Assembly (NCBI GenBank): GCA_016718805.1
Contig: JADKCP010000001.1
Span: forward strand, 1,042,001-1,106,000
DNA length: 64,000 nt
Origin: Bacteroidota bacterium
Lineage (GTDB): Bacteria > Bacteroidota > Bacteroidia > UBA4408
Direction: 5' to 3'
Part shown: positions 7,001 to 15,292 of the stretch, piece after piece
How positions within the stretch are numbered: the first letter of the stretch is position 1
How the letters are laid out: each line of letters starts with the position of its first letter
The notes under the pieces: generated by a model
Database searches by the model: none
Told to the model about the DNA's origin: nothing
What the model saw: only the letters and a program-made list of their open reading frames with translations
Position numbers and translations under genes: made by a program

Positions 7001-9551
7001 TTTACATTTTAGTGGCGATGGATATTTCGGTTTTAAATTGAACCAATTACCTAATGGTGATATTAACATATTTGGCGATGCAAGCAACAGCATTACCTTA
7101 CAAGGCAGCGGTAAAACTGATAAGATAGCTGAAATTGAGCCATATACTTATGTAAAAGCCAGCGATAATATTGCCCATCTAACCGTAAGAAACGGAGCTA
7201 TTGAAATGGGCTCACAAGCTACATGGATTGCTGCTTCCTCCTATTCACTTTTAAACCTTAATGTAGGCAGTTTACCCGGTCAGGGTTATGGAAGTGGCTT
7301 TCTTGTAACAGCAGTTCCTAATCATGAAATAGACAATGTAACTTTCACGGGTTTGTATGAAGGTCTTCGTGCATTAATGATGTGGGGTGATGCTAACTAT
7401 CTAAGAGTAAAAAATTCCAATTTTATTGCTTGCTCCAATGCATTAAAATTTGTGGATAAAGGAGTAATTCTTAATAATGTAGATTTTAAAGATTGCCAAG
7501 CACCAATTGTTGGAGTAAATGCTAGCACTCCAAGTATATTAAGTGATGTGTCAATTAAAGCAACATTAGGCAACCAGCCAGTGGCAATAAATATTTCTAC
7601 AACTGCTTCAGGAACCCTCTCATTAAATAATTGTTTAATACCATTAGACGCTTCCGGTTACTTTTATAGTGAGGGTATTTCTTATTCTGGTCCTGGCACA
7701 ATGGCTTTAAAATGCAGTAAAATTTATGGCGAATCAAATGCAATAAAAATCGACAATTTTGCCAGTCTAAATTTAGCACCATTGCCAGGTTTTAATTTTG
7801 GTGGTAATAACAGTATAAGCAGCGAGAATAAAGGGATTGATGGCTCAATTTGTAATCAATTGATTTTGCAAGATGGATTTAATGAGTTTTTGGTTACTAA
7901 TACTAATAGCAGTCTAGGACCATTAATGTCTGGGTATTTTCAAAACTATATACCAACTAGTTTATTTTCAGCGGAGTTAAATGCAAACCATAACAAGTGG
8001 GCAGATGAACAAGCACCTTTAACAACAACACCCAATGGAAATACACTTACAGACTTGCATCATGGCATGGGGCCAAATACCTACATTGATGTAATCGATA
8101 ATTTTCCTGATTTTGCAACCTGCGAAAATGCTCTTGAACCATCCGAACCAAATGAAGAAGAAAGAGGGATACCGCTTGAATATTGCCCACGTTGTCCACA
8201 TATTACTAGCGATAATTTTTCTCAACGTAGCATGAACGATGCCTTTCACGATGCTTTATCAAAACAATTAGACACAAGTAATTTAGATAATTTACTTACT
8301 TCATTTAATATGTTTTACGATATTCTAATGACTTCAACAACCTTTGAAGAGAGTAGAATAAATTGGGAATCGGATTTTGCTTACAACAAACTAAAGGAGT
8401 TGTTTGGGCTTTGTATTCAAAACGGCCGAATAGCTAAGACAAATAGCGCATATAGTGAAAAAATGTTAGAGGCGATACAACGTATGATTACCTTGTCGAA
8501 AGAGAAAGACGAAGATATAAGAGAATTTTATTTTTGGACAGATTATGCCGGAGTACAGCGTTTACTTAACTTAAGAGACGATGCTCTTTACACACTTGAA
8601 AGAACAGCCCCTTGCTTAAATTTAACTAAGGAACAAGTTGATTTCTTAACTTATTTAATAAGCGAAATAACAGCCGAACAAATGTTACTGAATGGATCAA
8701 TTGGATACCTTGATTTTTACAACTATGCTGGGATAACAAACAGTAACAGAACATTTAAGAAATTTGGTAATTCCCAAGCCAATATTGATTCTATTATTAG
8801 CTTACCGTCATCTACTTCGGTAACTATGGTGCAAACAGTTTCAGATGATGCAGGTTTTAGCTACCAAATTTCAACTGTCACTGTTAGTAGTTCAGTAAAC
8901 TATCATTTAACAAAATTTGATGTAAACTCAGGCATCGTTTGGGAGCAAATTTATGATGGTTTAAACGGAGGTGTCGATTCTGCAAAGTTAATGGCTATTG
9001 ACGATAATAATTTTATTTACGTAACAGGTAAAAGTTGGAATGGGATTGATTATGATGTTGTTACTGTAAAATACGATACTTCAGGTAACCAATATTGGGT
9101 GGCCAAATACAATGATCTATTAATTGGTAATGATGAGCCAATTGGACTGCTGTTATATTCCAATTTTAAATTGAAAATTGACGTTCACTCTTATAATGAC
9201 ACACTTGAGCAATACCGTACTATTTACTACAGTCAATGTGATTCGAACTGTGTTCAAAATTATCGTATAAAAAATTCTGAAATTAACTTTGCAAAAAACC
9301 AAGCTGAAACTGATTTGCATTTACAAGTTTATCCTAACCCAGCTAACGACTTGGTGAGTATTAGCATCGACGAATCAAATTTGTCTCAAACCTTTTTCTT
9401 AAAAATGTATGATGCAACAGGCAAGTTGGTCTTTAACAAGAAGATTAATGCTCGTTACCTATTGGATACAACTCCTTTTGGGAATGGAATTTATCAATTA
9501 GTTGTTTCAACCAATACACAATCCATGAAACAACGAATTGTGCTTGAATGA
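4044..9551 (+). CDS. Giant secreted alpha/beta-hydrolase plus beta-helix protein with T9SS sorting domain
   Basis: A 1835-residue exported protein with signal peptide to about residue 26 (NSFAQ). Around residues 300-520 is an alpha/beta-hydrolase of lipase/PGAP1 type, with an oxyanion-side PFVFIEGIDFG, the nucleophile elbow GASMGG (Ser418) and the following FDSPHKGANIP. Residues of roughly 810-1330 contain repeated short strands and Asn/Gly turns of a right-handed beta-helix (for example GAVITLKGEHSLFEIQG). A helical region (about 1380-1560) and a propeller-like stretch follow. The last 80 residues form a type A sorting domain (VYPNPANDLVSIS ... MKQRIVLE). The substrate is unknown; an esterase or lipase acting at the cell surface is likely. 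The catalytic Asp and His were not placed with confidence. Confidence 0.85.
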   Translation: MSQPKHVALCITVAIILGFGSNSFAQKDSTVFFLDKSSMQTNVLFPTTEPLYGSKYNGVDNSSLKNINVLNIISDLKSYSLNKNLIPPYDSISKIASLEMDANKRIPILMVNYKYDKFKSNALTDSLVRIVNGKFYDVTPRNSQPFEQGTIFCTAPLREKIQQGTIKFFISRNYFITNEIDPSQIQIDFDDGAGFRNVNFGSEITITYNDNAERNISVKFINQNNSVLLAKATSTKEYCIGTYPWVDDRITITSTIPYFGTPYNVPNGQGESSTAHATGFGKADIYIKYGNGHSTNQQLVKPFVFIEGIDFGAEHSYDDPAGNSIRHGDVGWCEFWGNSFDPSAPTNYLRGNTEFKNSSTILNALLNEGYDIMFVDFYDGADFIQRNAMVVVELLQQIKSRQAQGNYAHQPTVLLGASMGGQVARYALDYMEQNNIKHCVRNYISFDSPHKGANIPLSLQQWIEFFANNGTGSASAQLQLVNKLNRPATRQLLIKHYDDGNTYTYTDRSNYQAEIDALGFPSKCRKVALACGSRYGAEQDYLSPGQQLLKTDWSPLTCLNTTFIKADCYAYDPVGGMSFTGSAFKNISILNCLSSLGPSCALCTHAYVFDNKTLMNQSGGASYDNAPGGSRYTSEQIAAEYNDYVATQPMNLGGSAEANPTGQPSNPHESFIPTTSALGLYGNPSLTTNITQVLPVTNQPFPSIYPFDAYYASSTNLLHVQLEAGLTQNGTPAIGNMDWAHKEVLNSEPSLPFVLSGSTPNNGIYNMCRIENRLLTSCTVENGGHLWFNRNWNADMHVYTVPYPPVGVSPPVSGSILEVNSCDCGITVDIKNGGEFYLGDNSVGNKAIVTLKSGDNFLLRNGSHLIIDDYSKLILEAGVNVTIEPGAVITLKGEHSLFEIQGNCNIDLHAQEHIYVNKGSASSGGTMKLNSGSFILRAQSHLDIEYCKVLLNDYVFDYYHNATISLTGEDAALQFGGIINLQPGADLHFSGDGYFGFKLNQLPNGDINIFGDASNSITLQGSGKTDKIAEIEPYTYVKASDNIAHLTVRNGAIEMGSQATWIAASSYSLLNLNVGSLPGQGYGSGFLVTAVPNHEIDNVTFTGLYEGLRALMMWGDANYLRVKNSNFIACSNALKFVDKGVILNNVDFKDCQAPIVGVNASTPSILSDVSIKATLGNQPVAINISTTASGTLSLNNCLIPLDASGYFYSEGISYSGPGTMALKCSKIYGESNAIKIDNFASLNLAPLPGFNFGGNNSISSENKGIDGSICNQLILQDGFNEFLVTNTNSSLGPLMSGYFQNYIPTSLFSAELNANHNKWADEQAPLTTTPNGNTLTDLHHGMGPNTYIDVIDNFPDFATCENALEPSEPNEEERGIPLEYCPRCPHITSDNFSQRSMNDAFHDALSKQLDTSNLDNLLTSFNMFYDILMTSTTFEESRINWESDFAYNKLKELFGLCIQNGRIAKTNSAYSEKMLEAIQRMITLSKEKDEDIREFYFWTDYAGVQRLLNLRDDALYTLERTAPCLNLTKEQVDFLTYLISEITAEQMLLNGSIGYLDFYNYAGITNSNRTFKKFGNSQANIDSIISLPSSTSVTMVQTVSDDAGFSYQISTVTVSSSVNYHLTKFDVNSGIVWEQIYDGLNGGVDSAKLMAIDDNNFIYVTGKSWNGIDYDVVTVKYDTSGNQYWVAKYNDLLIGNDEPIGLLLYSNFKLKIDVHSYNDTLEQYRTIYYSQCDSNCVQNYRIKNSEINFAKNQAETDLHLQVYPNPANDLVSISIDESNLSQTFFLKMYDATGKLVFNKKINARYLLDTTPFGNGIYQLVVSTNTQSMKQRIVLE

Positions 9552-9608
9552 TACAAAATAACCCAATAGTTTTGGAGAGTTTTGTAGCTTTACAAAACAT
9601 CATACAAA

Positions 9609-10286
9609 ATGAAAATAGTAGTATTTACAGGCGCCGGTATTAGCGCCGAAAGTGGAATTAACACATTTCGCGACAGCGATGGATTATGGGAAAAGTATCG
9701 TATAGAAGACGTCGCAACTCCAGAAGCATTTAAGCGAAATCCGGAATTGGTGCTCGATTTTTATAACCAACGCCGCAAGCAGGTTTTACAAGCCAGTCCG
9801 AATGCTGCACATACTTCTTTGGTTGAATTGCAACAAAAACACGACGTTCAAATTATTACGCAAAATGTAGACGATTTGCATGAACGAGCCGGTTCTAAAA
9901 ATGTGCTGCATCTGCATGGCGAATTGCTAAAAGCCCGAAGTACTGCTGATGTTGCTTTGGTTGTTAAATTAAACTCTGCAGAGTTGAATCTTGGAGACTT
10001 GTGTCCAAAGGGCTCCCAATTGCGTCCACACATAGTATGGTTTGGCGAACTTGTTCCTATGATGGAAACAGCAAATAGAATAGCTGCTACTGCTGAATTA
10101 TTTATAGTTATTGGAACCTCGTTGAATGTTTATCCTGCAGCAAATCTTTTGGATTATGTGCCCTACGATTGTCCTATTTATTTAATTGACCCTAATCCAG
10201 TAACAGCCGTAAATCGCTCCGAAATAAAGCACATAAAACAAAAAGCCGGAATTGGAGTTCCGGCTTTGGTTAAAAATTACTTGTAA
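9609..10286 (+). CDS. cobB: NAD-dependent protein deacylase, Sir2 family (CobB-like)
   Basis: A 225-residue sirtuin. NAD-binding motifs are GAGISAESGI (residues 8-17) and TQNVDDLHERAG (84-95). The catalytic His is His103 in HLHGE. Tyr52 and Arg55 form the YxxR pair that gives SIRT5/CobB-type sirtuins activity on succinyl- or malonyl-lysine. The four zinc-binding Cys normally found after the catalytic His are missing: this segment contains only one Cys (in GDLCPKGSQ). A shorter zinc module or a zinc-independent fold is therefore likely. The gene stands alone, and its 3' end contains the terminator of the convergent gene. Confidence 0.92.
   Translation: MKIVVFTGAGISAESGINTFRDSDGLWEKYRIEDVATPEAFKRNPELVLDFYNQRRKQVLQASPNAAHTSLVELQQKHDVQIITQNVDDLHERAGSKNVLHLHGELLKARSTADVALVVKLNSAELNLGDLCPKGSQLRPHIVWFGELVPMMETANRIAATAELFIVIGTSLNVYPAANLLDYVPYDCPIYLIDPNPVTAVNRSEIKHIKQKAGIGVPALVKNYL
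10233..10267 (-). terminator. Rho-independent terminator for the leftward gene, inside the sirtuin coding end
   Basis: AAAGCCGGAA (10242-10251) and TTCCGGCTTT (10258-10267) form a perfect 10-bp stem with a 6-nt loop. On the minus strand it is followed by TTTTTGTTTT, so it should stop transcripts of the T9SS gene ending at 10290. The same bases encode the sirtuin residues around KAGIGVPAL. Confidence 0.65.
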
Positions 10287-10289
10287 AGT

Positions 10290-11015
10290 TTACTGGGTAA
10301 TCACTAATTTTTTGGTACTAACTTTTGTACTTCCTACATAAAGTGAATAAAAGTAAACTCCTTCAGAAAAGTCGTTTGCATTTAAACGCACAGTTCCCTT
10401 AGTTCCGGATAATCTCTCTTGATAAACTTCCATACCAACAGCATCAGTAATTTTAATGTATGAATTTGATGCATTTTCAATTGAATAGTTGATTGATGTT
10501 TGAGCAGCAGCAGGATTTGGATATGCATTACCTATTTTATTTTTTGCACTTAATCCTACATTCTTAATTCCAGATGGGGTAGCATTAATTACTAAAGTTA
10601 TATTCGCTGTATCGCTTGAATTGGTATTAAAAAACTGGTAGCGCATAGTTGAAGCACCCAGTTGGTGGAAAGGATTATAGTAAGCATGAAAAGTCCCAAA
10701 CAAGGTATCCATTGCATTAATAGTCATTGCTTGAGCTGAGTCAACAATGGGTGAGTAACACTGATCCCAGCAAAAATAAGATTCAGCATTTGGAATCAAA
10801 TTATTTAAAGTTCTTGCGCAATTAATGGAAGCACTAACAGAAGTTGCGTTTGCTACATGTAAGTCATATTCATACGGATCAATAGAAGCGGTATCAATAA
10901 AAATATATACCGTACCATTGGTAACATCATTACCTTCTAGGTCGATTAGATTAATGTTTTGAGCTTGACTACCTACAGCAAAAAATAAGGAAACAGCAAG
11001 TAAAAATTTTTTCAT
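10290..11015 (-). CDS. Secreted protein with T9SS sorting domain
   Basis: From ATG 11015 this gives 241 residues beginning MKKFLLAVSLFFAVGSQAQ, a clean signal peptide; the longer frame to 11072 would add 19 residues before it and runs through a promoter. The mature region (about residues 20-155) is an unassigned beta-rich domain with Cys in NCARTL and FCWDQC. The last 75 residues are a type A sorting domain (GNAYPNPAAAQTSINYS ... KKLVITQ). It follows another T9SS gene and has its own promoter at 11042-11073. The function is unknown. Confidence 0.85.
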   Translation of the reverse strand: MKKFLLAVSLFFAVGSQAQNINLIDLEGNDVTNGTVYIFIDTASIDPYEYDLHVANATSVSASINCARTLNNLIPNAESYFCWDQCYSPIVDSAQAMTINAMDTLFGTFHAYYNPFHQLGASTMRYQFFNTNSSDTANITLVINATPSGIKNVGLSAKNKIGNAYPNPAAAQTSINYSIENASNSYIKITDAVGMEVYQERLSGTKGTVRLNANDFSEGVYFYSLYVGSTKVSTKKLVITQ

Positions 11016-11041
11016 TTTTCGGGTTTTAAAATTAATTTCTT

Positions 11042-11073
11042 CAAAAGTAAGTGATTTTATTTTTGAATGCAAA
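11042..11073 (-). promoter_or_regulatory. Bacteroidota promoter overlapping the end of the upstream gene
   Basis: Read leftwards: TTTG (11073-11070), 20 nt, then TACTTTTG (11049-11042). The leader to the ATG at 11015 is short. The promoter overlaps the final codons of the preceding gene, so the two T9SS genes can be expressed separately. Confidence 0.6.
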
Positions 11074-12493
11074 TCTTTGAATAATAAGTAGCTAAATTTG
11101 TTTCTGCGTGTAAAACATACATACCATTTAACAAGTCATCGGGAAATTGTAAGTTGTAACTCATTCCATTGCAACTTGCCGATGTTTCAAACATCAAATT
11201 ACCTTGCAGGCTATACAAAGTAAATTTTGCAGGAGTATTCATTGTTTTGTTGAATACAACTTGCAAACTGTTTTTAGTTGGATTGGGCCATGTTTGAATA
11301 TTTTTAGGCGGAGTTAAAAATTCAGTAATCCCAACACCTGCAAGTGTATCCTTAGCATATACAAGCAGAAAATCATCGTCTCCATTGTGATAGCCATTTC
11401 CGAATAAATAAAAGCCACTGTCTTTAGCAGCTATAATTTGATAACCTATATCAATCGATGAATCGCCAAAAGTTTGAACCCACAATAAATTCGCTGCAGA
11501 GTCAGTTTTTCCAAATACCATATCAATGGGTCCCGGATGATAACTGTTGCTGTATCCGGTAAAATAAAAGTTGCCGCTTGCATCTTGTATCAGCGAAAAC
11601 AATGCATCCGAAATAGGTCCACCAAATGTTTTTCTAAAAATGCTCGTACCGGCAGCATCAATTTTTTCCATAAAAAAATTGAAAGGTTGATTGGGTGCAG
11701 GATCCGTTTCGCCATAGGAAATAAACGAACCATCTGCTAAGGGTAAAATACCTTGGCTGCCGTTGGTAAGTGTATCGCCAAAAGCAAAATCCCAAATAGC
11801 TCCTCCGGCTGAGTCAAGGCGTGTTACTTCAACATCGTAATTGCTCGCATTATTCGAGTTCGAGTCACCTGTAAGTATAAAACCACCATCAGCTAATTGA
11901 TGGATTGCTGTACCCACATCGTTATACGAACCACCTATAGTTCCGGTCCATACCTGATTTCCCAGCGAATCGAGCTTTAAATAATAAATGTCATTTACGT
12001 TAGAGTTGTCTGTAGTTGATCCGCATGCAATGTATCCACCGTCAGTAGTTGCTTCAACATAACGGAAGGTTTGATTTTGAAAGTTACCAAATTGCTTGTA
12101 CCAAAGCAGCGTTCCATCAGTATCTATTTTAGCCACAAATGCGTCTTTATCAAAAACAGAAACTTCTGTTTCGCCGCAAATAATGAGCTTTCCATCTTTG
12201 GTTTGATTCATACTTAATGCATAGTTATTTAGAGAATCACCATAAAATTTGGTCCAAGCAATCGAGCCATCCCGAAATAATTTGCAAACAGTAGCATCGT
12301 AAGTAGAATTTAATCCAACAGCGCTGTATCCGGCAACATAAATATCCCCATTCGAAAATTGAGTGATTGCCCTACCTGCATCGGTGCTATTGCTTCCAAA
12401 GTAATTACTGAAATAAGCGCTTTGTGCAAAGCACAGGTTGTAAAATGCTAGAAAAAAATACAAAAAACAAAAAGTGGATCTAACTTTATTCAT
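11057..12493 (-). CDS. Secreted beta-propeller-type protein with T9SS sorting domain
   Basis: A 478-residue exported protein (signal peptide ending NLCFAQ). Residues of roughly 25-385 consist of repeated units of about 50 residues with the pattern GGY/GSF-I-G-x-T ... YLLKLDSxGNxxW (for example QLADGGFILTGDSNS, KLDSLGNQVWTGT). These are the SBBP/Kelch-like propeller repeats common in T9SS cargo. The C-terminus carries a sorting domain (IQTWPNPTKNSLQVVF ... YSKICIQK). Such proteins are surface displayed; binding or structural roles are likely and no enzyme residues are seen. Confidence 0.85.
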   Translation of the reverse strand: MNKVRSTFCFLYFFLAFYNLCFAQSAYFSNYFGSNSTDAGRAITQFSNGDIYVAGYSAVGLNSTYDATVCKLFRDGSIAWTKFYGDSLNNYALSMNQTKDGKLIICGETEVSVFDKDAFVAKIDTDGTLLWYKQFGNFQNQTFRYVEATTDGGYIACGSTTDNSNVNDIYYLKLDSLGNQVWTGTIGGSYNDVGTAIHQLADGGFILTGDSNSNNASNYDVEVTRLDSAGGAIWDFAFGDTLTNGSQGILPLADGSFISYGETDPAPNQPFNFFMEKIDAAGTSIFRKTFGGPISDALFSLIQDASGNFYFTGYSNSYHPGPIDMVFGKTDSAANLLWVQTFGDSSIDIGYQIIAAKDSGFYLFGNGYHNGDDDFLLVYAKDTLAGVGITEFLTPPKNIQTWPNPTKNSLQVVFNKTMNTPAKFTLYSLQGNLMFETSASCNGMSYNLQFPDDLLNGMYVLHAETNLATYYSKICIQK

Positions 12494-12779
12494 TAATGTA
12501 GCAAGATAGTTAGTTTTAATTGAAGCGGATTAATTTTACAAAATAAGGCAATTTGATGGTATAACAACAGTAGTTTAAACTTAGATTCATGAAGATTAGC
12601 TCATTTTCTGTATTTAATGCTCCTAGTATGGGATTAATTAGTTGCATATTGTCCCTAGATATGTTAAAAAAGTAGGCTTTTTTTAATATGATAAAAATAT
12701 GACAAATCGCTTTCGAAATTTTGTTATTTTCGCAATTCAATAGTTGAAAATTCAATTAAACCCTTAAACCAAAAAACAA

Positions 12780-14693
12780 ATGAAAAGAATTTTTACATTC
12801 ATTGGTTGCCTCACCTTGGCTGCTACTATGCAAACCAAGGCGCAATCGCAACGCTTAGTTTTAGTGGAGGAATTTACCAATGCAAGTTGTCCTCCATGTG
12901 CTGCACAAAACCCAACGTTCAACACATTGCTTGCAAACAATACTGTTAAAGTTGTATCTATAAAGTACCAAACAAATTGGCCGGGTGTTGACCCAATGAA
13001 TGCTCAAACTCAGGCAGAGGTTGGTCCACGTGTTACTTATTATGGCGTTACCGGTGTTCCTTATTCTCCTATTGACGGTGATGTAAACATTGCTGCTATT
13101 GGTGGATACTATCAAGGGGCACCTCACAACATTATACAATCAACCATTGATACAAAGTACGCAATTCCTGCAACACACGATATTGTGCTTACTCATGCAT
13201 ATTCTTCCGACTTCGATTCAATTTATGTTACCATGAATATTACCTGTACACAAACAGGAACCGGTAACTTAAAAGCAAGAATTGCCTTAGTTGAAAAGGA
13301 GATTTCATTTCCGGCGGCTCCAGGTACAAATGGCGAAACCGATTTTTATTATGTAATGCGCAAAATGTATCCAAATGCAGCCGGTACTACAGTAACTGCA
13401 GATACCTTAGGTGAAACACAAAGCATTGTTTTAGGTGCCGCAACTCCATTGTATACTTACAATATAAACGAATTAGCAGTTGTAGGATTTATTCAAAACG
13501 ACGCAAACAAGGCAATTAAGCAAGCCGCATTTAGCGATGTTATTTCTATTTCTGATATGGTTGGTATTGATTTAATTGATAATGTTCCAACAGTACAATG
13601 TATTACAGATTATTATCCGGATGTAACAATTTCAAATAAAGGTACTTCTACTTTGACTAGTTGTGATATTAATTATCAGTTTGATAATGCTGCTGCTACA
13701 ACTGTTCCTTGGACCGGTTCAATTGCTGCAGGAGGAACTGCTGTATTTACTTTACCTCAAATTACTTCAACCGCGGGTAGTCACACATTACGAATCAGTG
13801 CATCAAATCCTAACAATTCCGGATTTGCAGCTCCTTTATCTTTTACTTATTCAACAAAAGGATTACTTACTGCAACTAACTATACTTTGTTGCCTTATGC
13901 ACAAAATTTCGCAGCTACAGCATGGCCTCCAGTTGACTGGGCTTTAGAAAGTCAGGATGCAACACAATCTTGGTCACGCAAAGCAGGAACCGGAGCATCG
14001 GGTTCTGTTGCTGGTTCTGCTAAAATCGATTTTTACAATAGTCAAAGCGGACAAAGCGACGATATGTTTATTACACCGCTTGATTTAACAGGAGCTATTG
14101 CACCTGCTGCTCTTGATTTTAAAGTTGCACACCGTCAATACAGTGCTGCCGAATCAGATAAATTATATGTACATGTTTCAACTGATTGTGGTGCAAACTG
14201 GACGCAGGTTTTCTTAAAACAAGGTGCAGCTTTGAGTACTGTAACCGGTTATGTTACCAGTGCGTTTACACCGGCTTCAACACAATGGCGTGCTGAAAGC
14301 GTTAATTTAGATAACTATATTGGTCAGGCTCAATTGCTTGTTCGTTTCCGTGGAACCAGTAACTATGGAAACAATGCTTATGTTGATGATATTAACTTTC
14401 ATGATGCTACTTTAGGAGTTGCTGCTATAAGTGCTGGTATTGCTGTGTTCTCTGCATATCAAACTTCTGAAAATTACGTTAGTGTAAAATTAAATTTAGA
14501 TCAAGCAAACGAAGTAACTTTTGAAGTTTACGATATTCTTGGTAAGAAAGTTGATAGTGAGAATAAAGGAAAATTATCAGCAGGTGATCAAAGTTTTGCT
14601 TACAACATTTCTGAACTTAGTTCAGGTGTTTATGTCGTAAGAGCAACTATTGGATCAAAAGTTATAAATCAAAAAATTAACATTAATAAATAA
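12780..14693 (+). CDS. Omp28-type thioredoxin-fold secreted protein with T9SS sorting domain
   Basis: A 637-residue protein with signal peptide to about residue 22 (TKAQS). Residues 25-130 hold a thioredoxin-like Omp28 domain: LVEEFTNASCPPC with C37-P-P-C40, and a following GVTGVPYSPIDG cis-proline loop. The centre has an interdomain of Ig type; residues of roughly 370-550 match the choice-of-anchor J/MAM-like jelly roll (FAATAWPPVDWALES ... YVDDINFHD). The last 75 residues are a T9SS sorting domain. A strong terminator follows. A thiol-disulfide role at the cell surface is inferred from the CPPC motif. Confidence 0.88.
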   Translation: MKRIFTFIGCLTLAATMQTKAQSQRLVLVEEFTNASCPPCAAQNPTFNTLLANNTVKVVSIKYQTNWPGVDPMNAQTQAEVGPRVTYYGVTGVPYSPIDGDVNIAAIGGYYQGAPHNIIQSTIDTKYAIPATHDIVLTHAYSSDFDSIYVTMNITCTQTGTGNLKARIALVEKEISFPAAPGTNGETDFYYVMRKMYPNAAGTTVTADTLGETQSIVLGAATPLYTYNINELAVVGFIQNDANKAIKQAAFSDVISISDMVGIDLIDNVPTVQCITDYYPDVTISNKGTSTLTSCDINYQFDNAAATTVPWTGSIAAGGTAVFTLPQITSTAGSHTLRISASNPNNSGFAAPLSFTYSTKGLLTATNYTLLPYAQNFAATAWPPVDWALESQDATQSWSRKAGTGASGSVAGSAKIDFYNSQSGQSDDMFITPLDLTGAIAPAALDFKVAHRQYSAAESDKLYVHVSTDCGANWTQVFLKQGAALSTVTGYVTSAFTPASTQWRAESVNLDNYIGQAQLLVRFRGTSNYGNNAYVDDINFHDATLGVAAISAGIAVFSAYQTSENYVSVKLNLDQANEVTFEVYDILGKKVDSENKGKLSAGDQSFAYNISELSSGVYVVRATIGSKVINQKININK

Positions 14694-14709
14694 TTAATTC
14701 ACCTTCAAA

Positions 14710-14750
14710 TAAATCAGTTCCGCATAGTAACGGAACTGATTTATTTTTTA
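14710..14750 (+). terminator. Strong intrinsic terminator
   Basis: A 13-bp perfect stem (left arm 14710-14722, right arm 14731-14743) with an 8-nt loop is followed by TTTTTTA. It separates the Omp28-type gene from the TlpA-like gene that starts 13 bp later, so the latter needs its own promoter or read-through. Confidence 0.85.
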
Positions 14751-14762
14751 GTTAAAAAGCAA

Positions 14763-15275
14763 ATGCTAAAAAAAATTAGTTTAATTATTACTCTGGTAAG
14801 TACCACTTTAATGGTTACTGCTCAAAGTGTACAACGTGTTCCTGCCGTAGATATTAAAAATCTTGATGGTAGTGTATTTAACACAGGTAAATTAGCCAAC
14901 GATGGTAAGCCAATGTTAGTTGATTTTTGGGCTACTTGGTGCGGTCCCTGCAAAGCAGAATTGAATGCAATTGCCGACGACTATGCTGATTGGCAAAAAG
15001 AAACGGGCGTAAAACTCGTTGCAGTTTCAATTGACGATGCACGAAATATGGAAAAAGTAGGACCTTATGTAAATGGTAAAAATTGGGAATATCAAGTTTT
15101 ACTTGACCCTAATGGAGATTTTAAACGTGCCATGAACGTAAACAATGTGCCACATATATTTTTAGTAAATGGAAGTGGTGAAATTGTATGGCAACAAAAT
15201 TCATCTGCACCAGGAGATGAAGAAAAAATATATGAATTAGTAAAAAAGTTAGCCAAAGGCGAATCAATTAAATAA
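14763..15275 (+). CDS. TlpA-like exported thioredoxin
   Basis: A 170-residue protein with signal peptide ending MVTAQ, then a TlpA/ResA-type thioredoxin fold. The active site is FWATWCGPCKAEL, the substrate-side loop is VNNVPHIFLVNGSG with its cis-proline, and an insertion follows VAVSIDD as in ResA/TlpA. It is likely a periplasmic thiol-disulfide reductant. It lies between the two Omp28-type genes and directly before the DUF6029 gene, which suggests a shared redox or assembly task. Confidence 0.9.
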   Translation: MLKKISLIITLVSTTLMVTAQSVQRVPAVDIKNLDGSVFNTGKLANDGKPMLVDFWATWCGPCKAELNAIADDYADWQKETGVKLVAVSIDDARNMEKVGPYVNGKNWEYQVLLDPNGDFKRAMNVNNVPHIFLVNGSGEIVWQQNSSAPGDEEKIYELVKKLAKGESIK

Positions 15276-15292
15276 ATTCAAAATTTTTAACG

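Noticed and set aside
12516..12755. 79-residue open frame on the minus strand between two T9SS genes
   Set aside because: Low-complexity AT-rich sequence with no signal, domain or convincing start; treated as chance.
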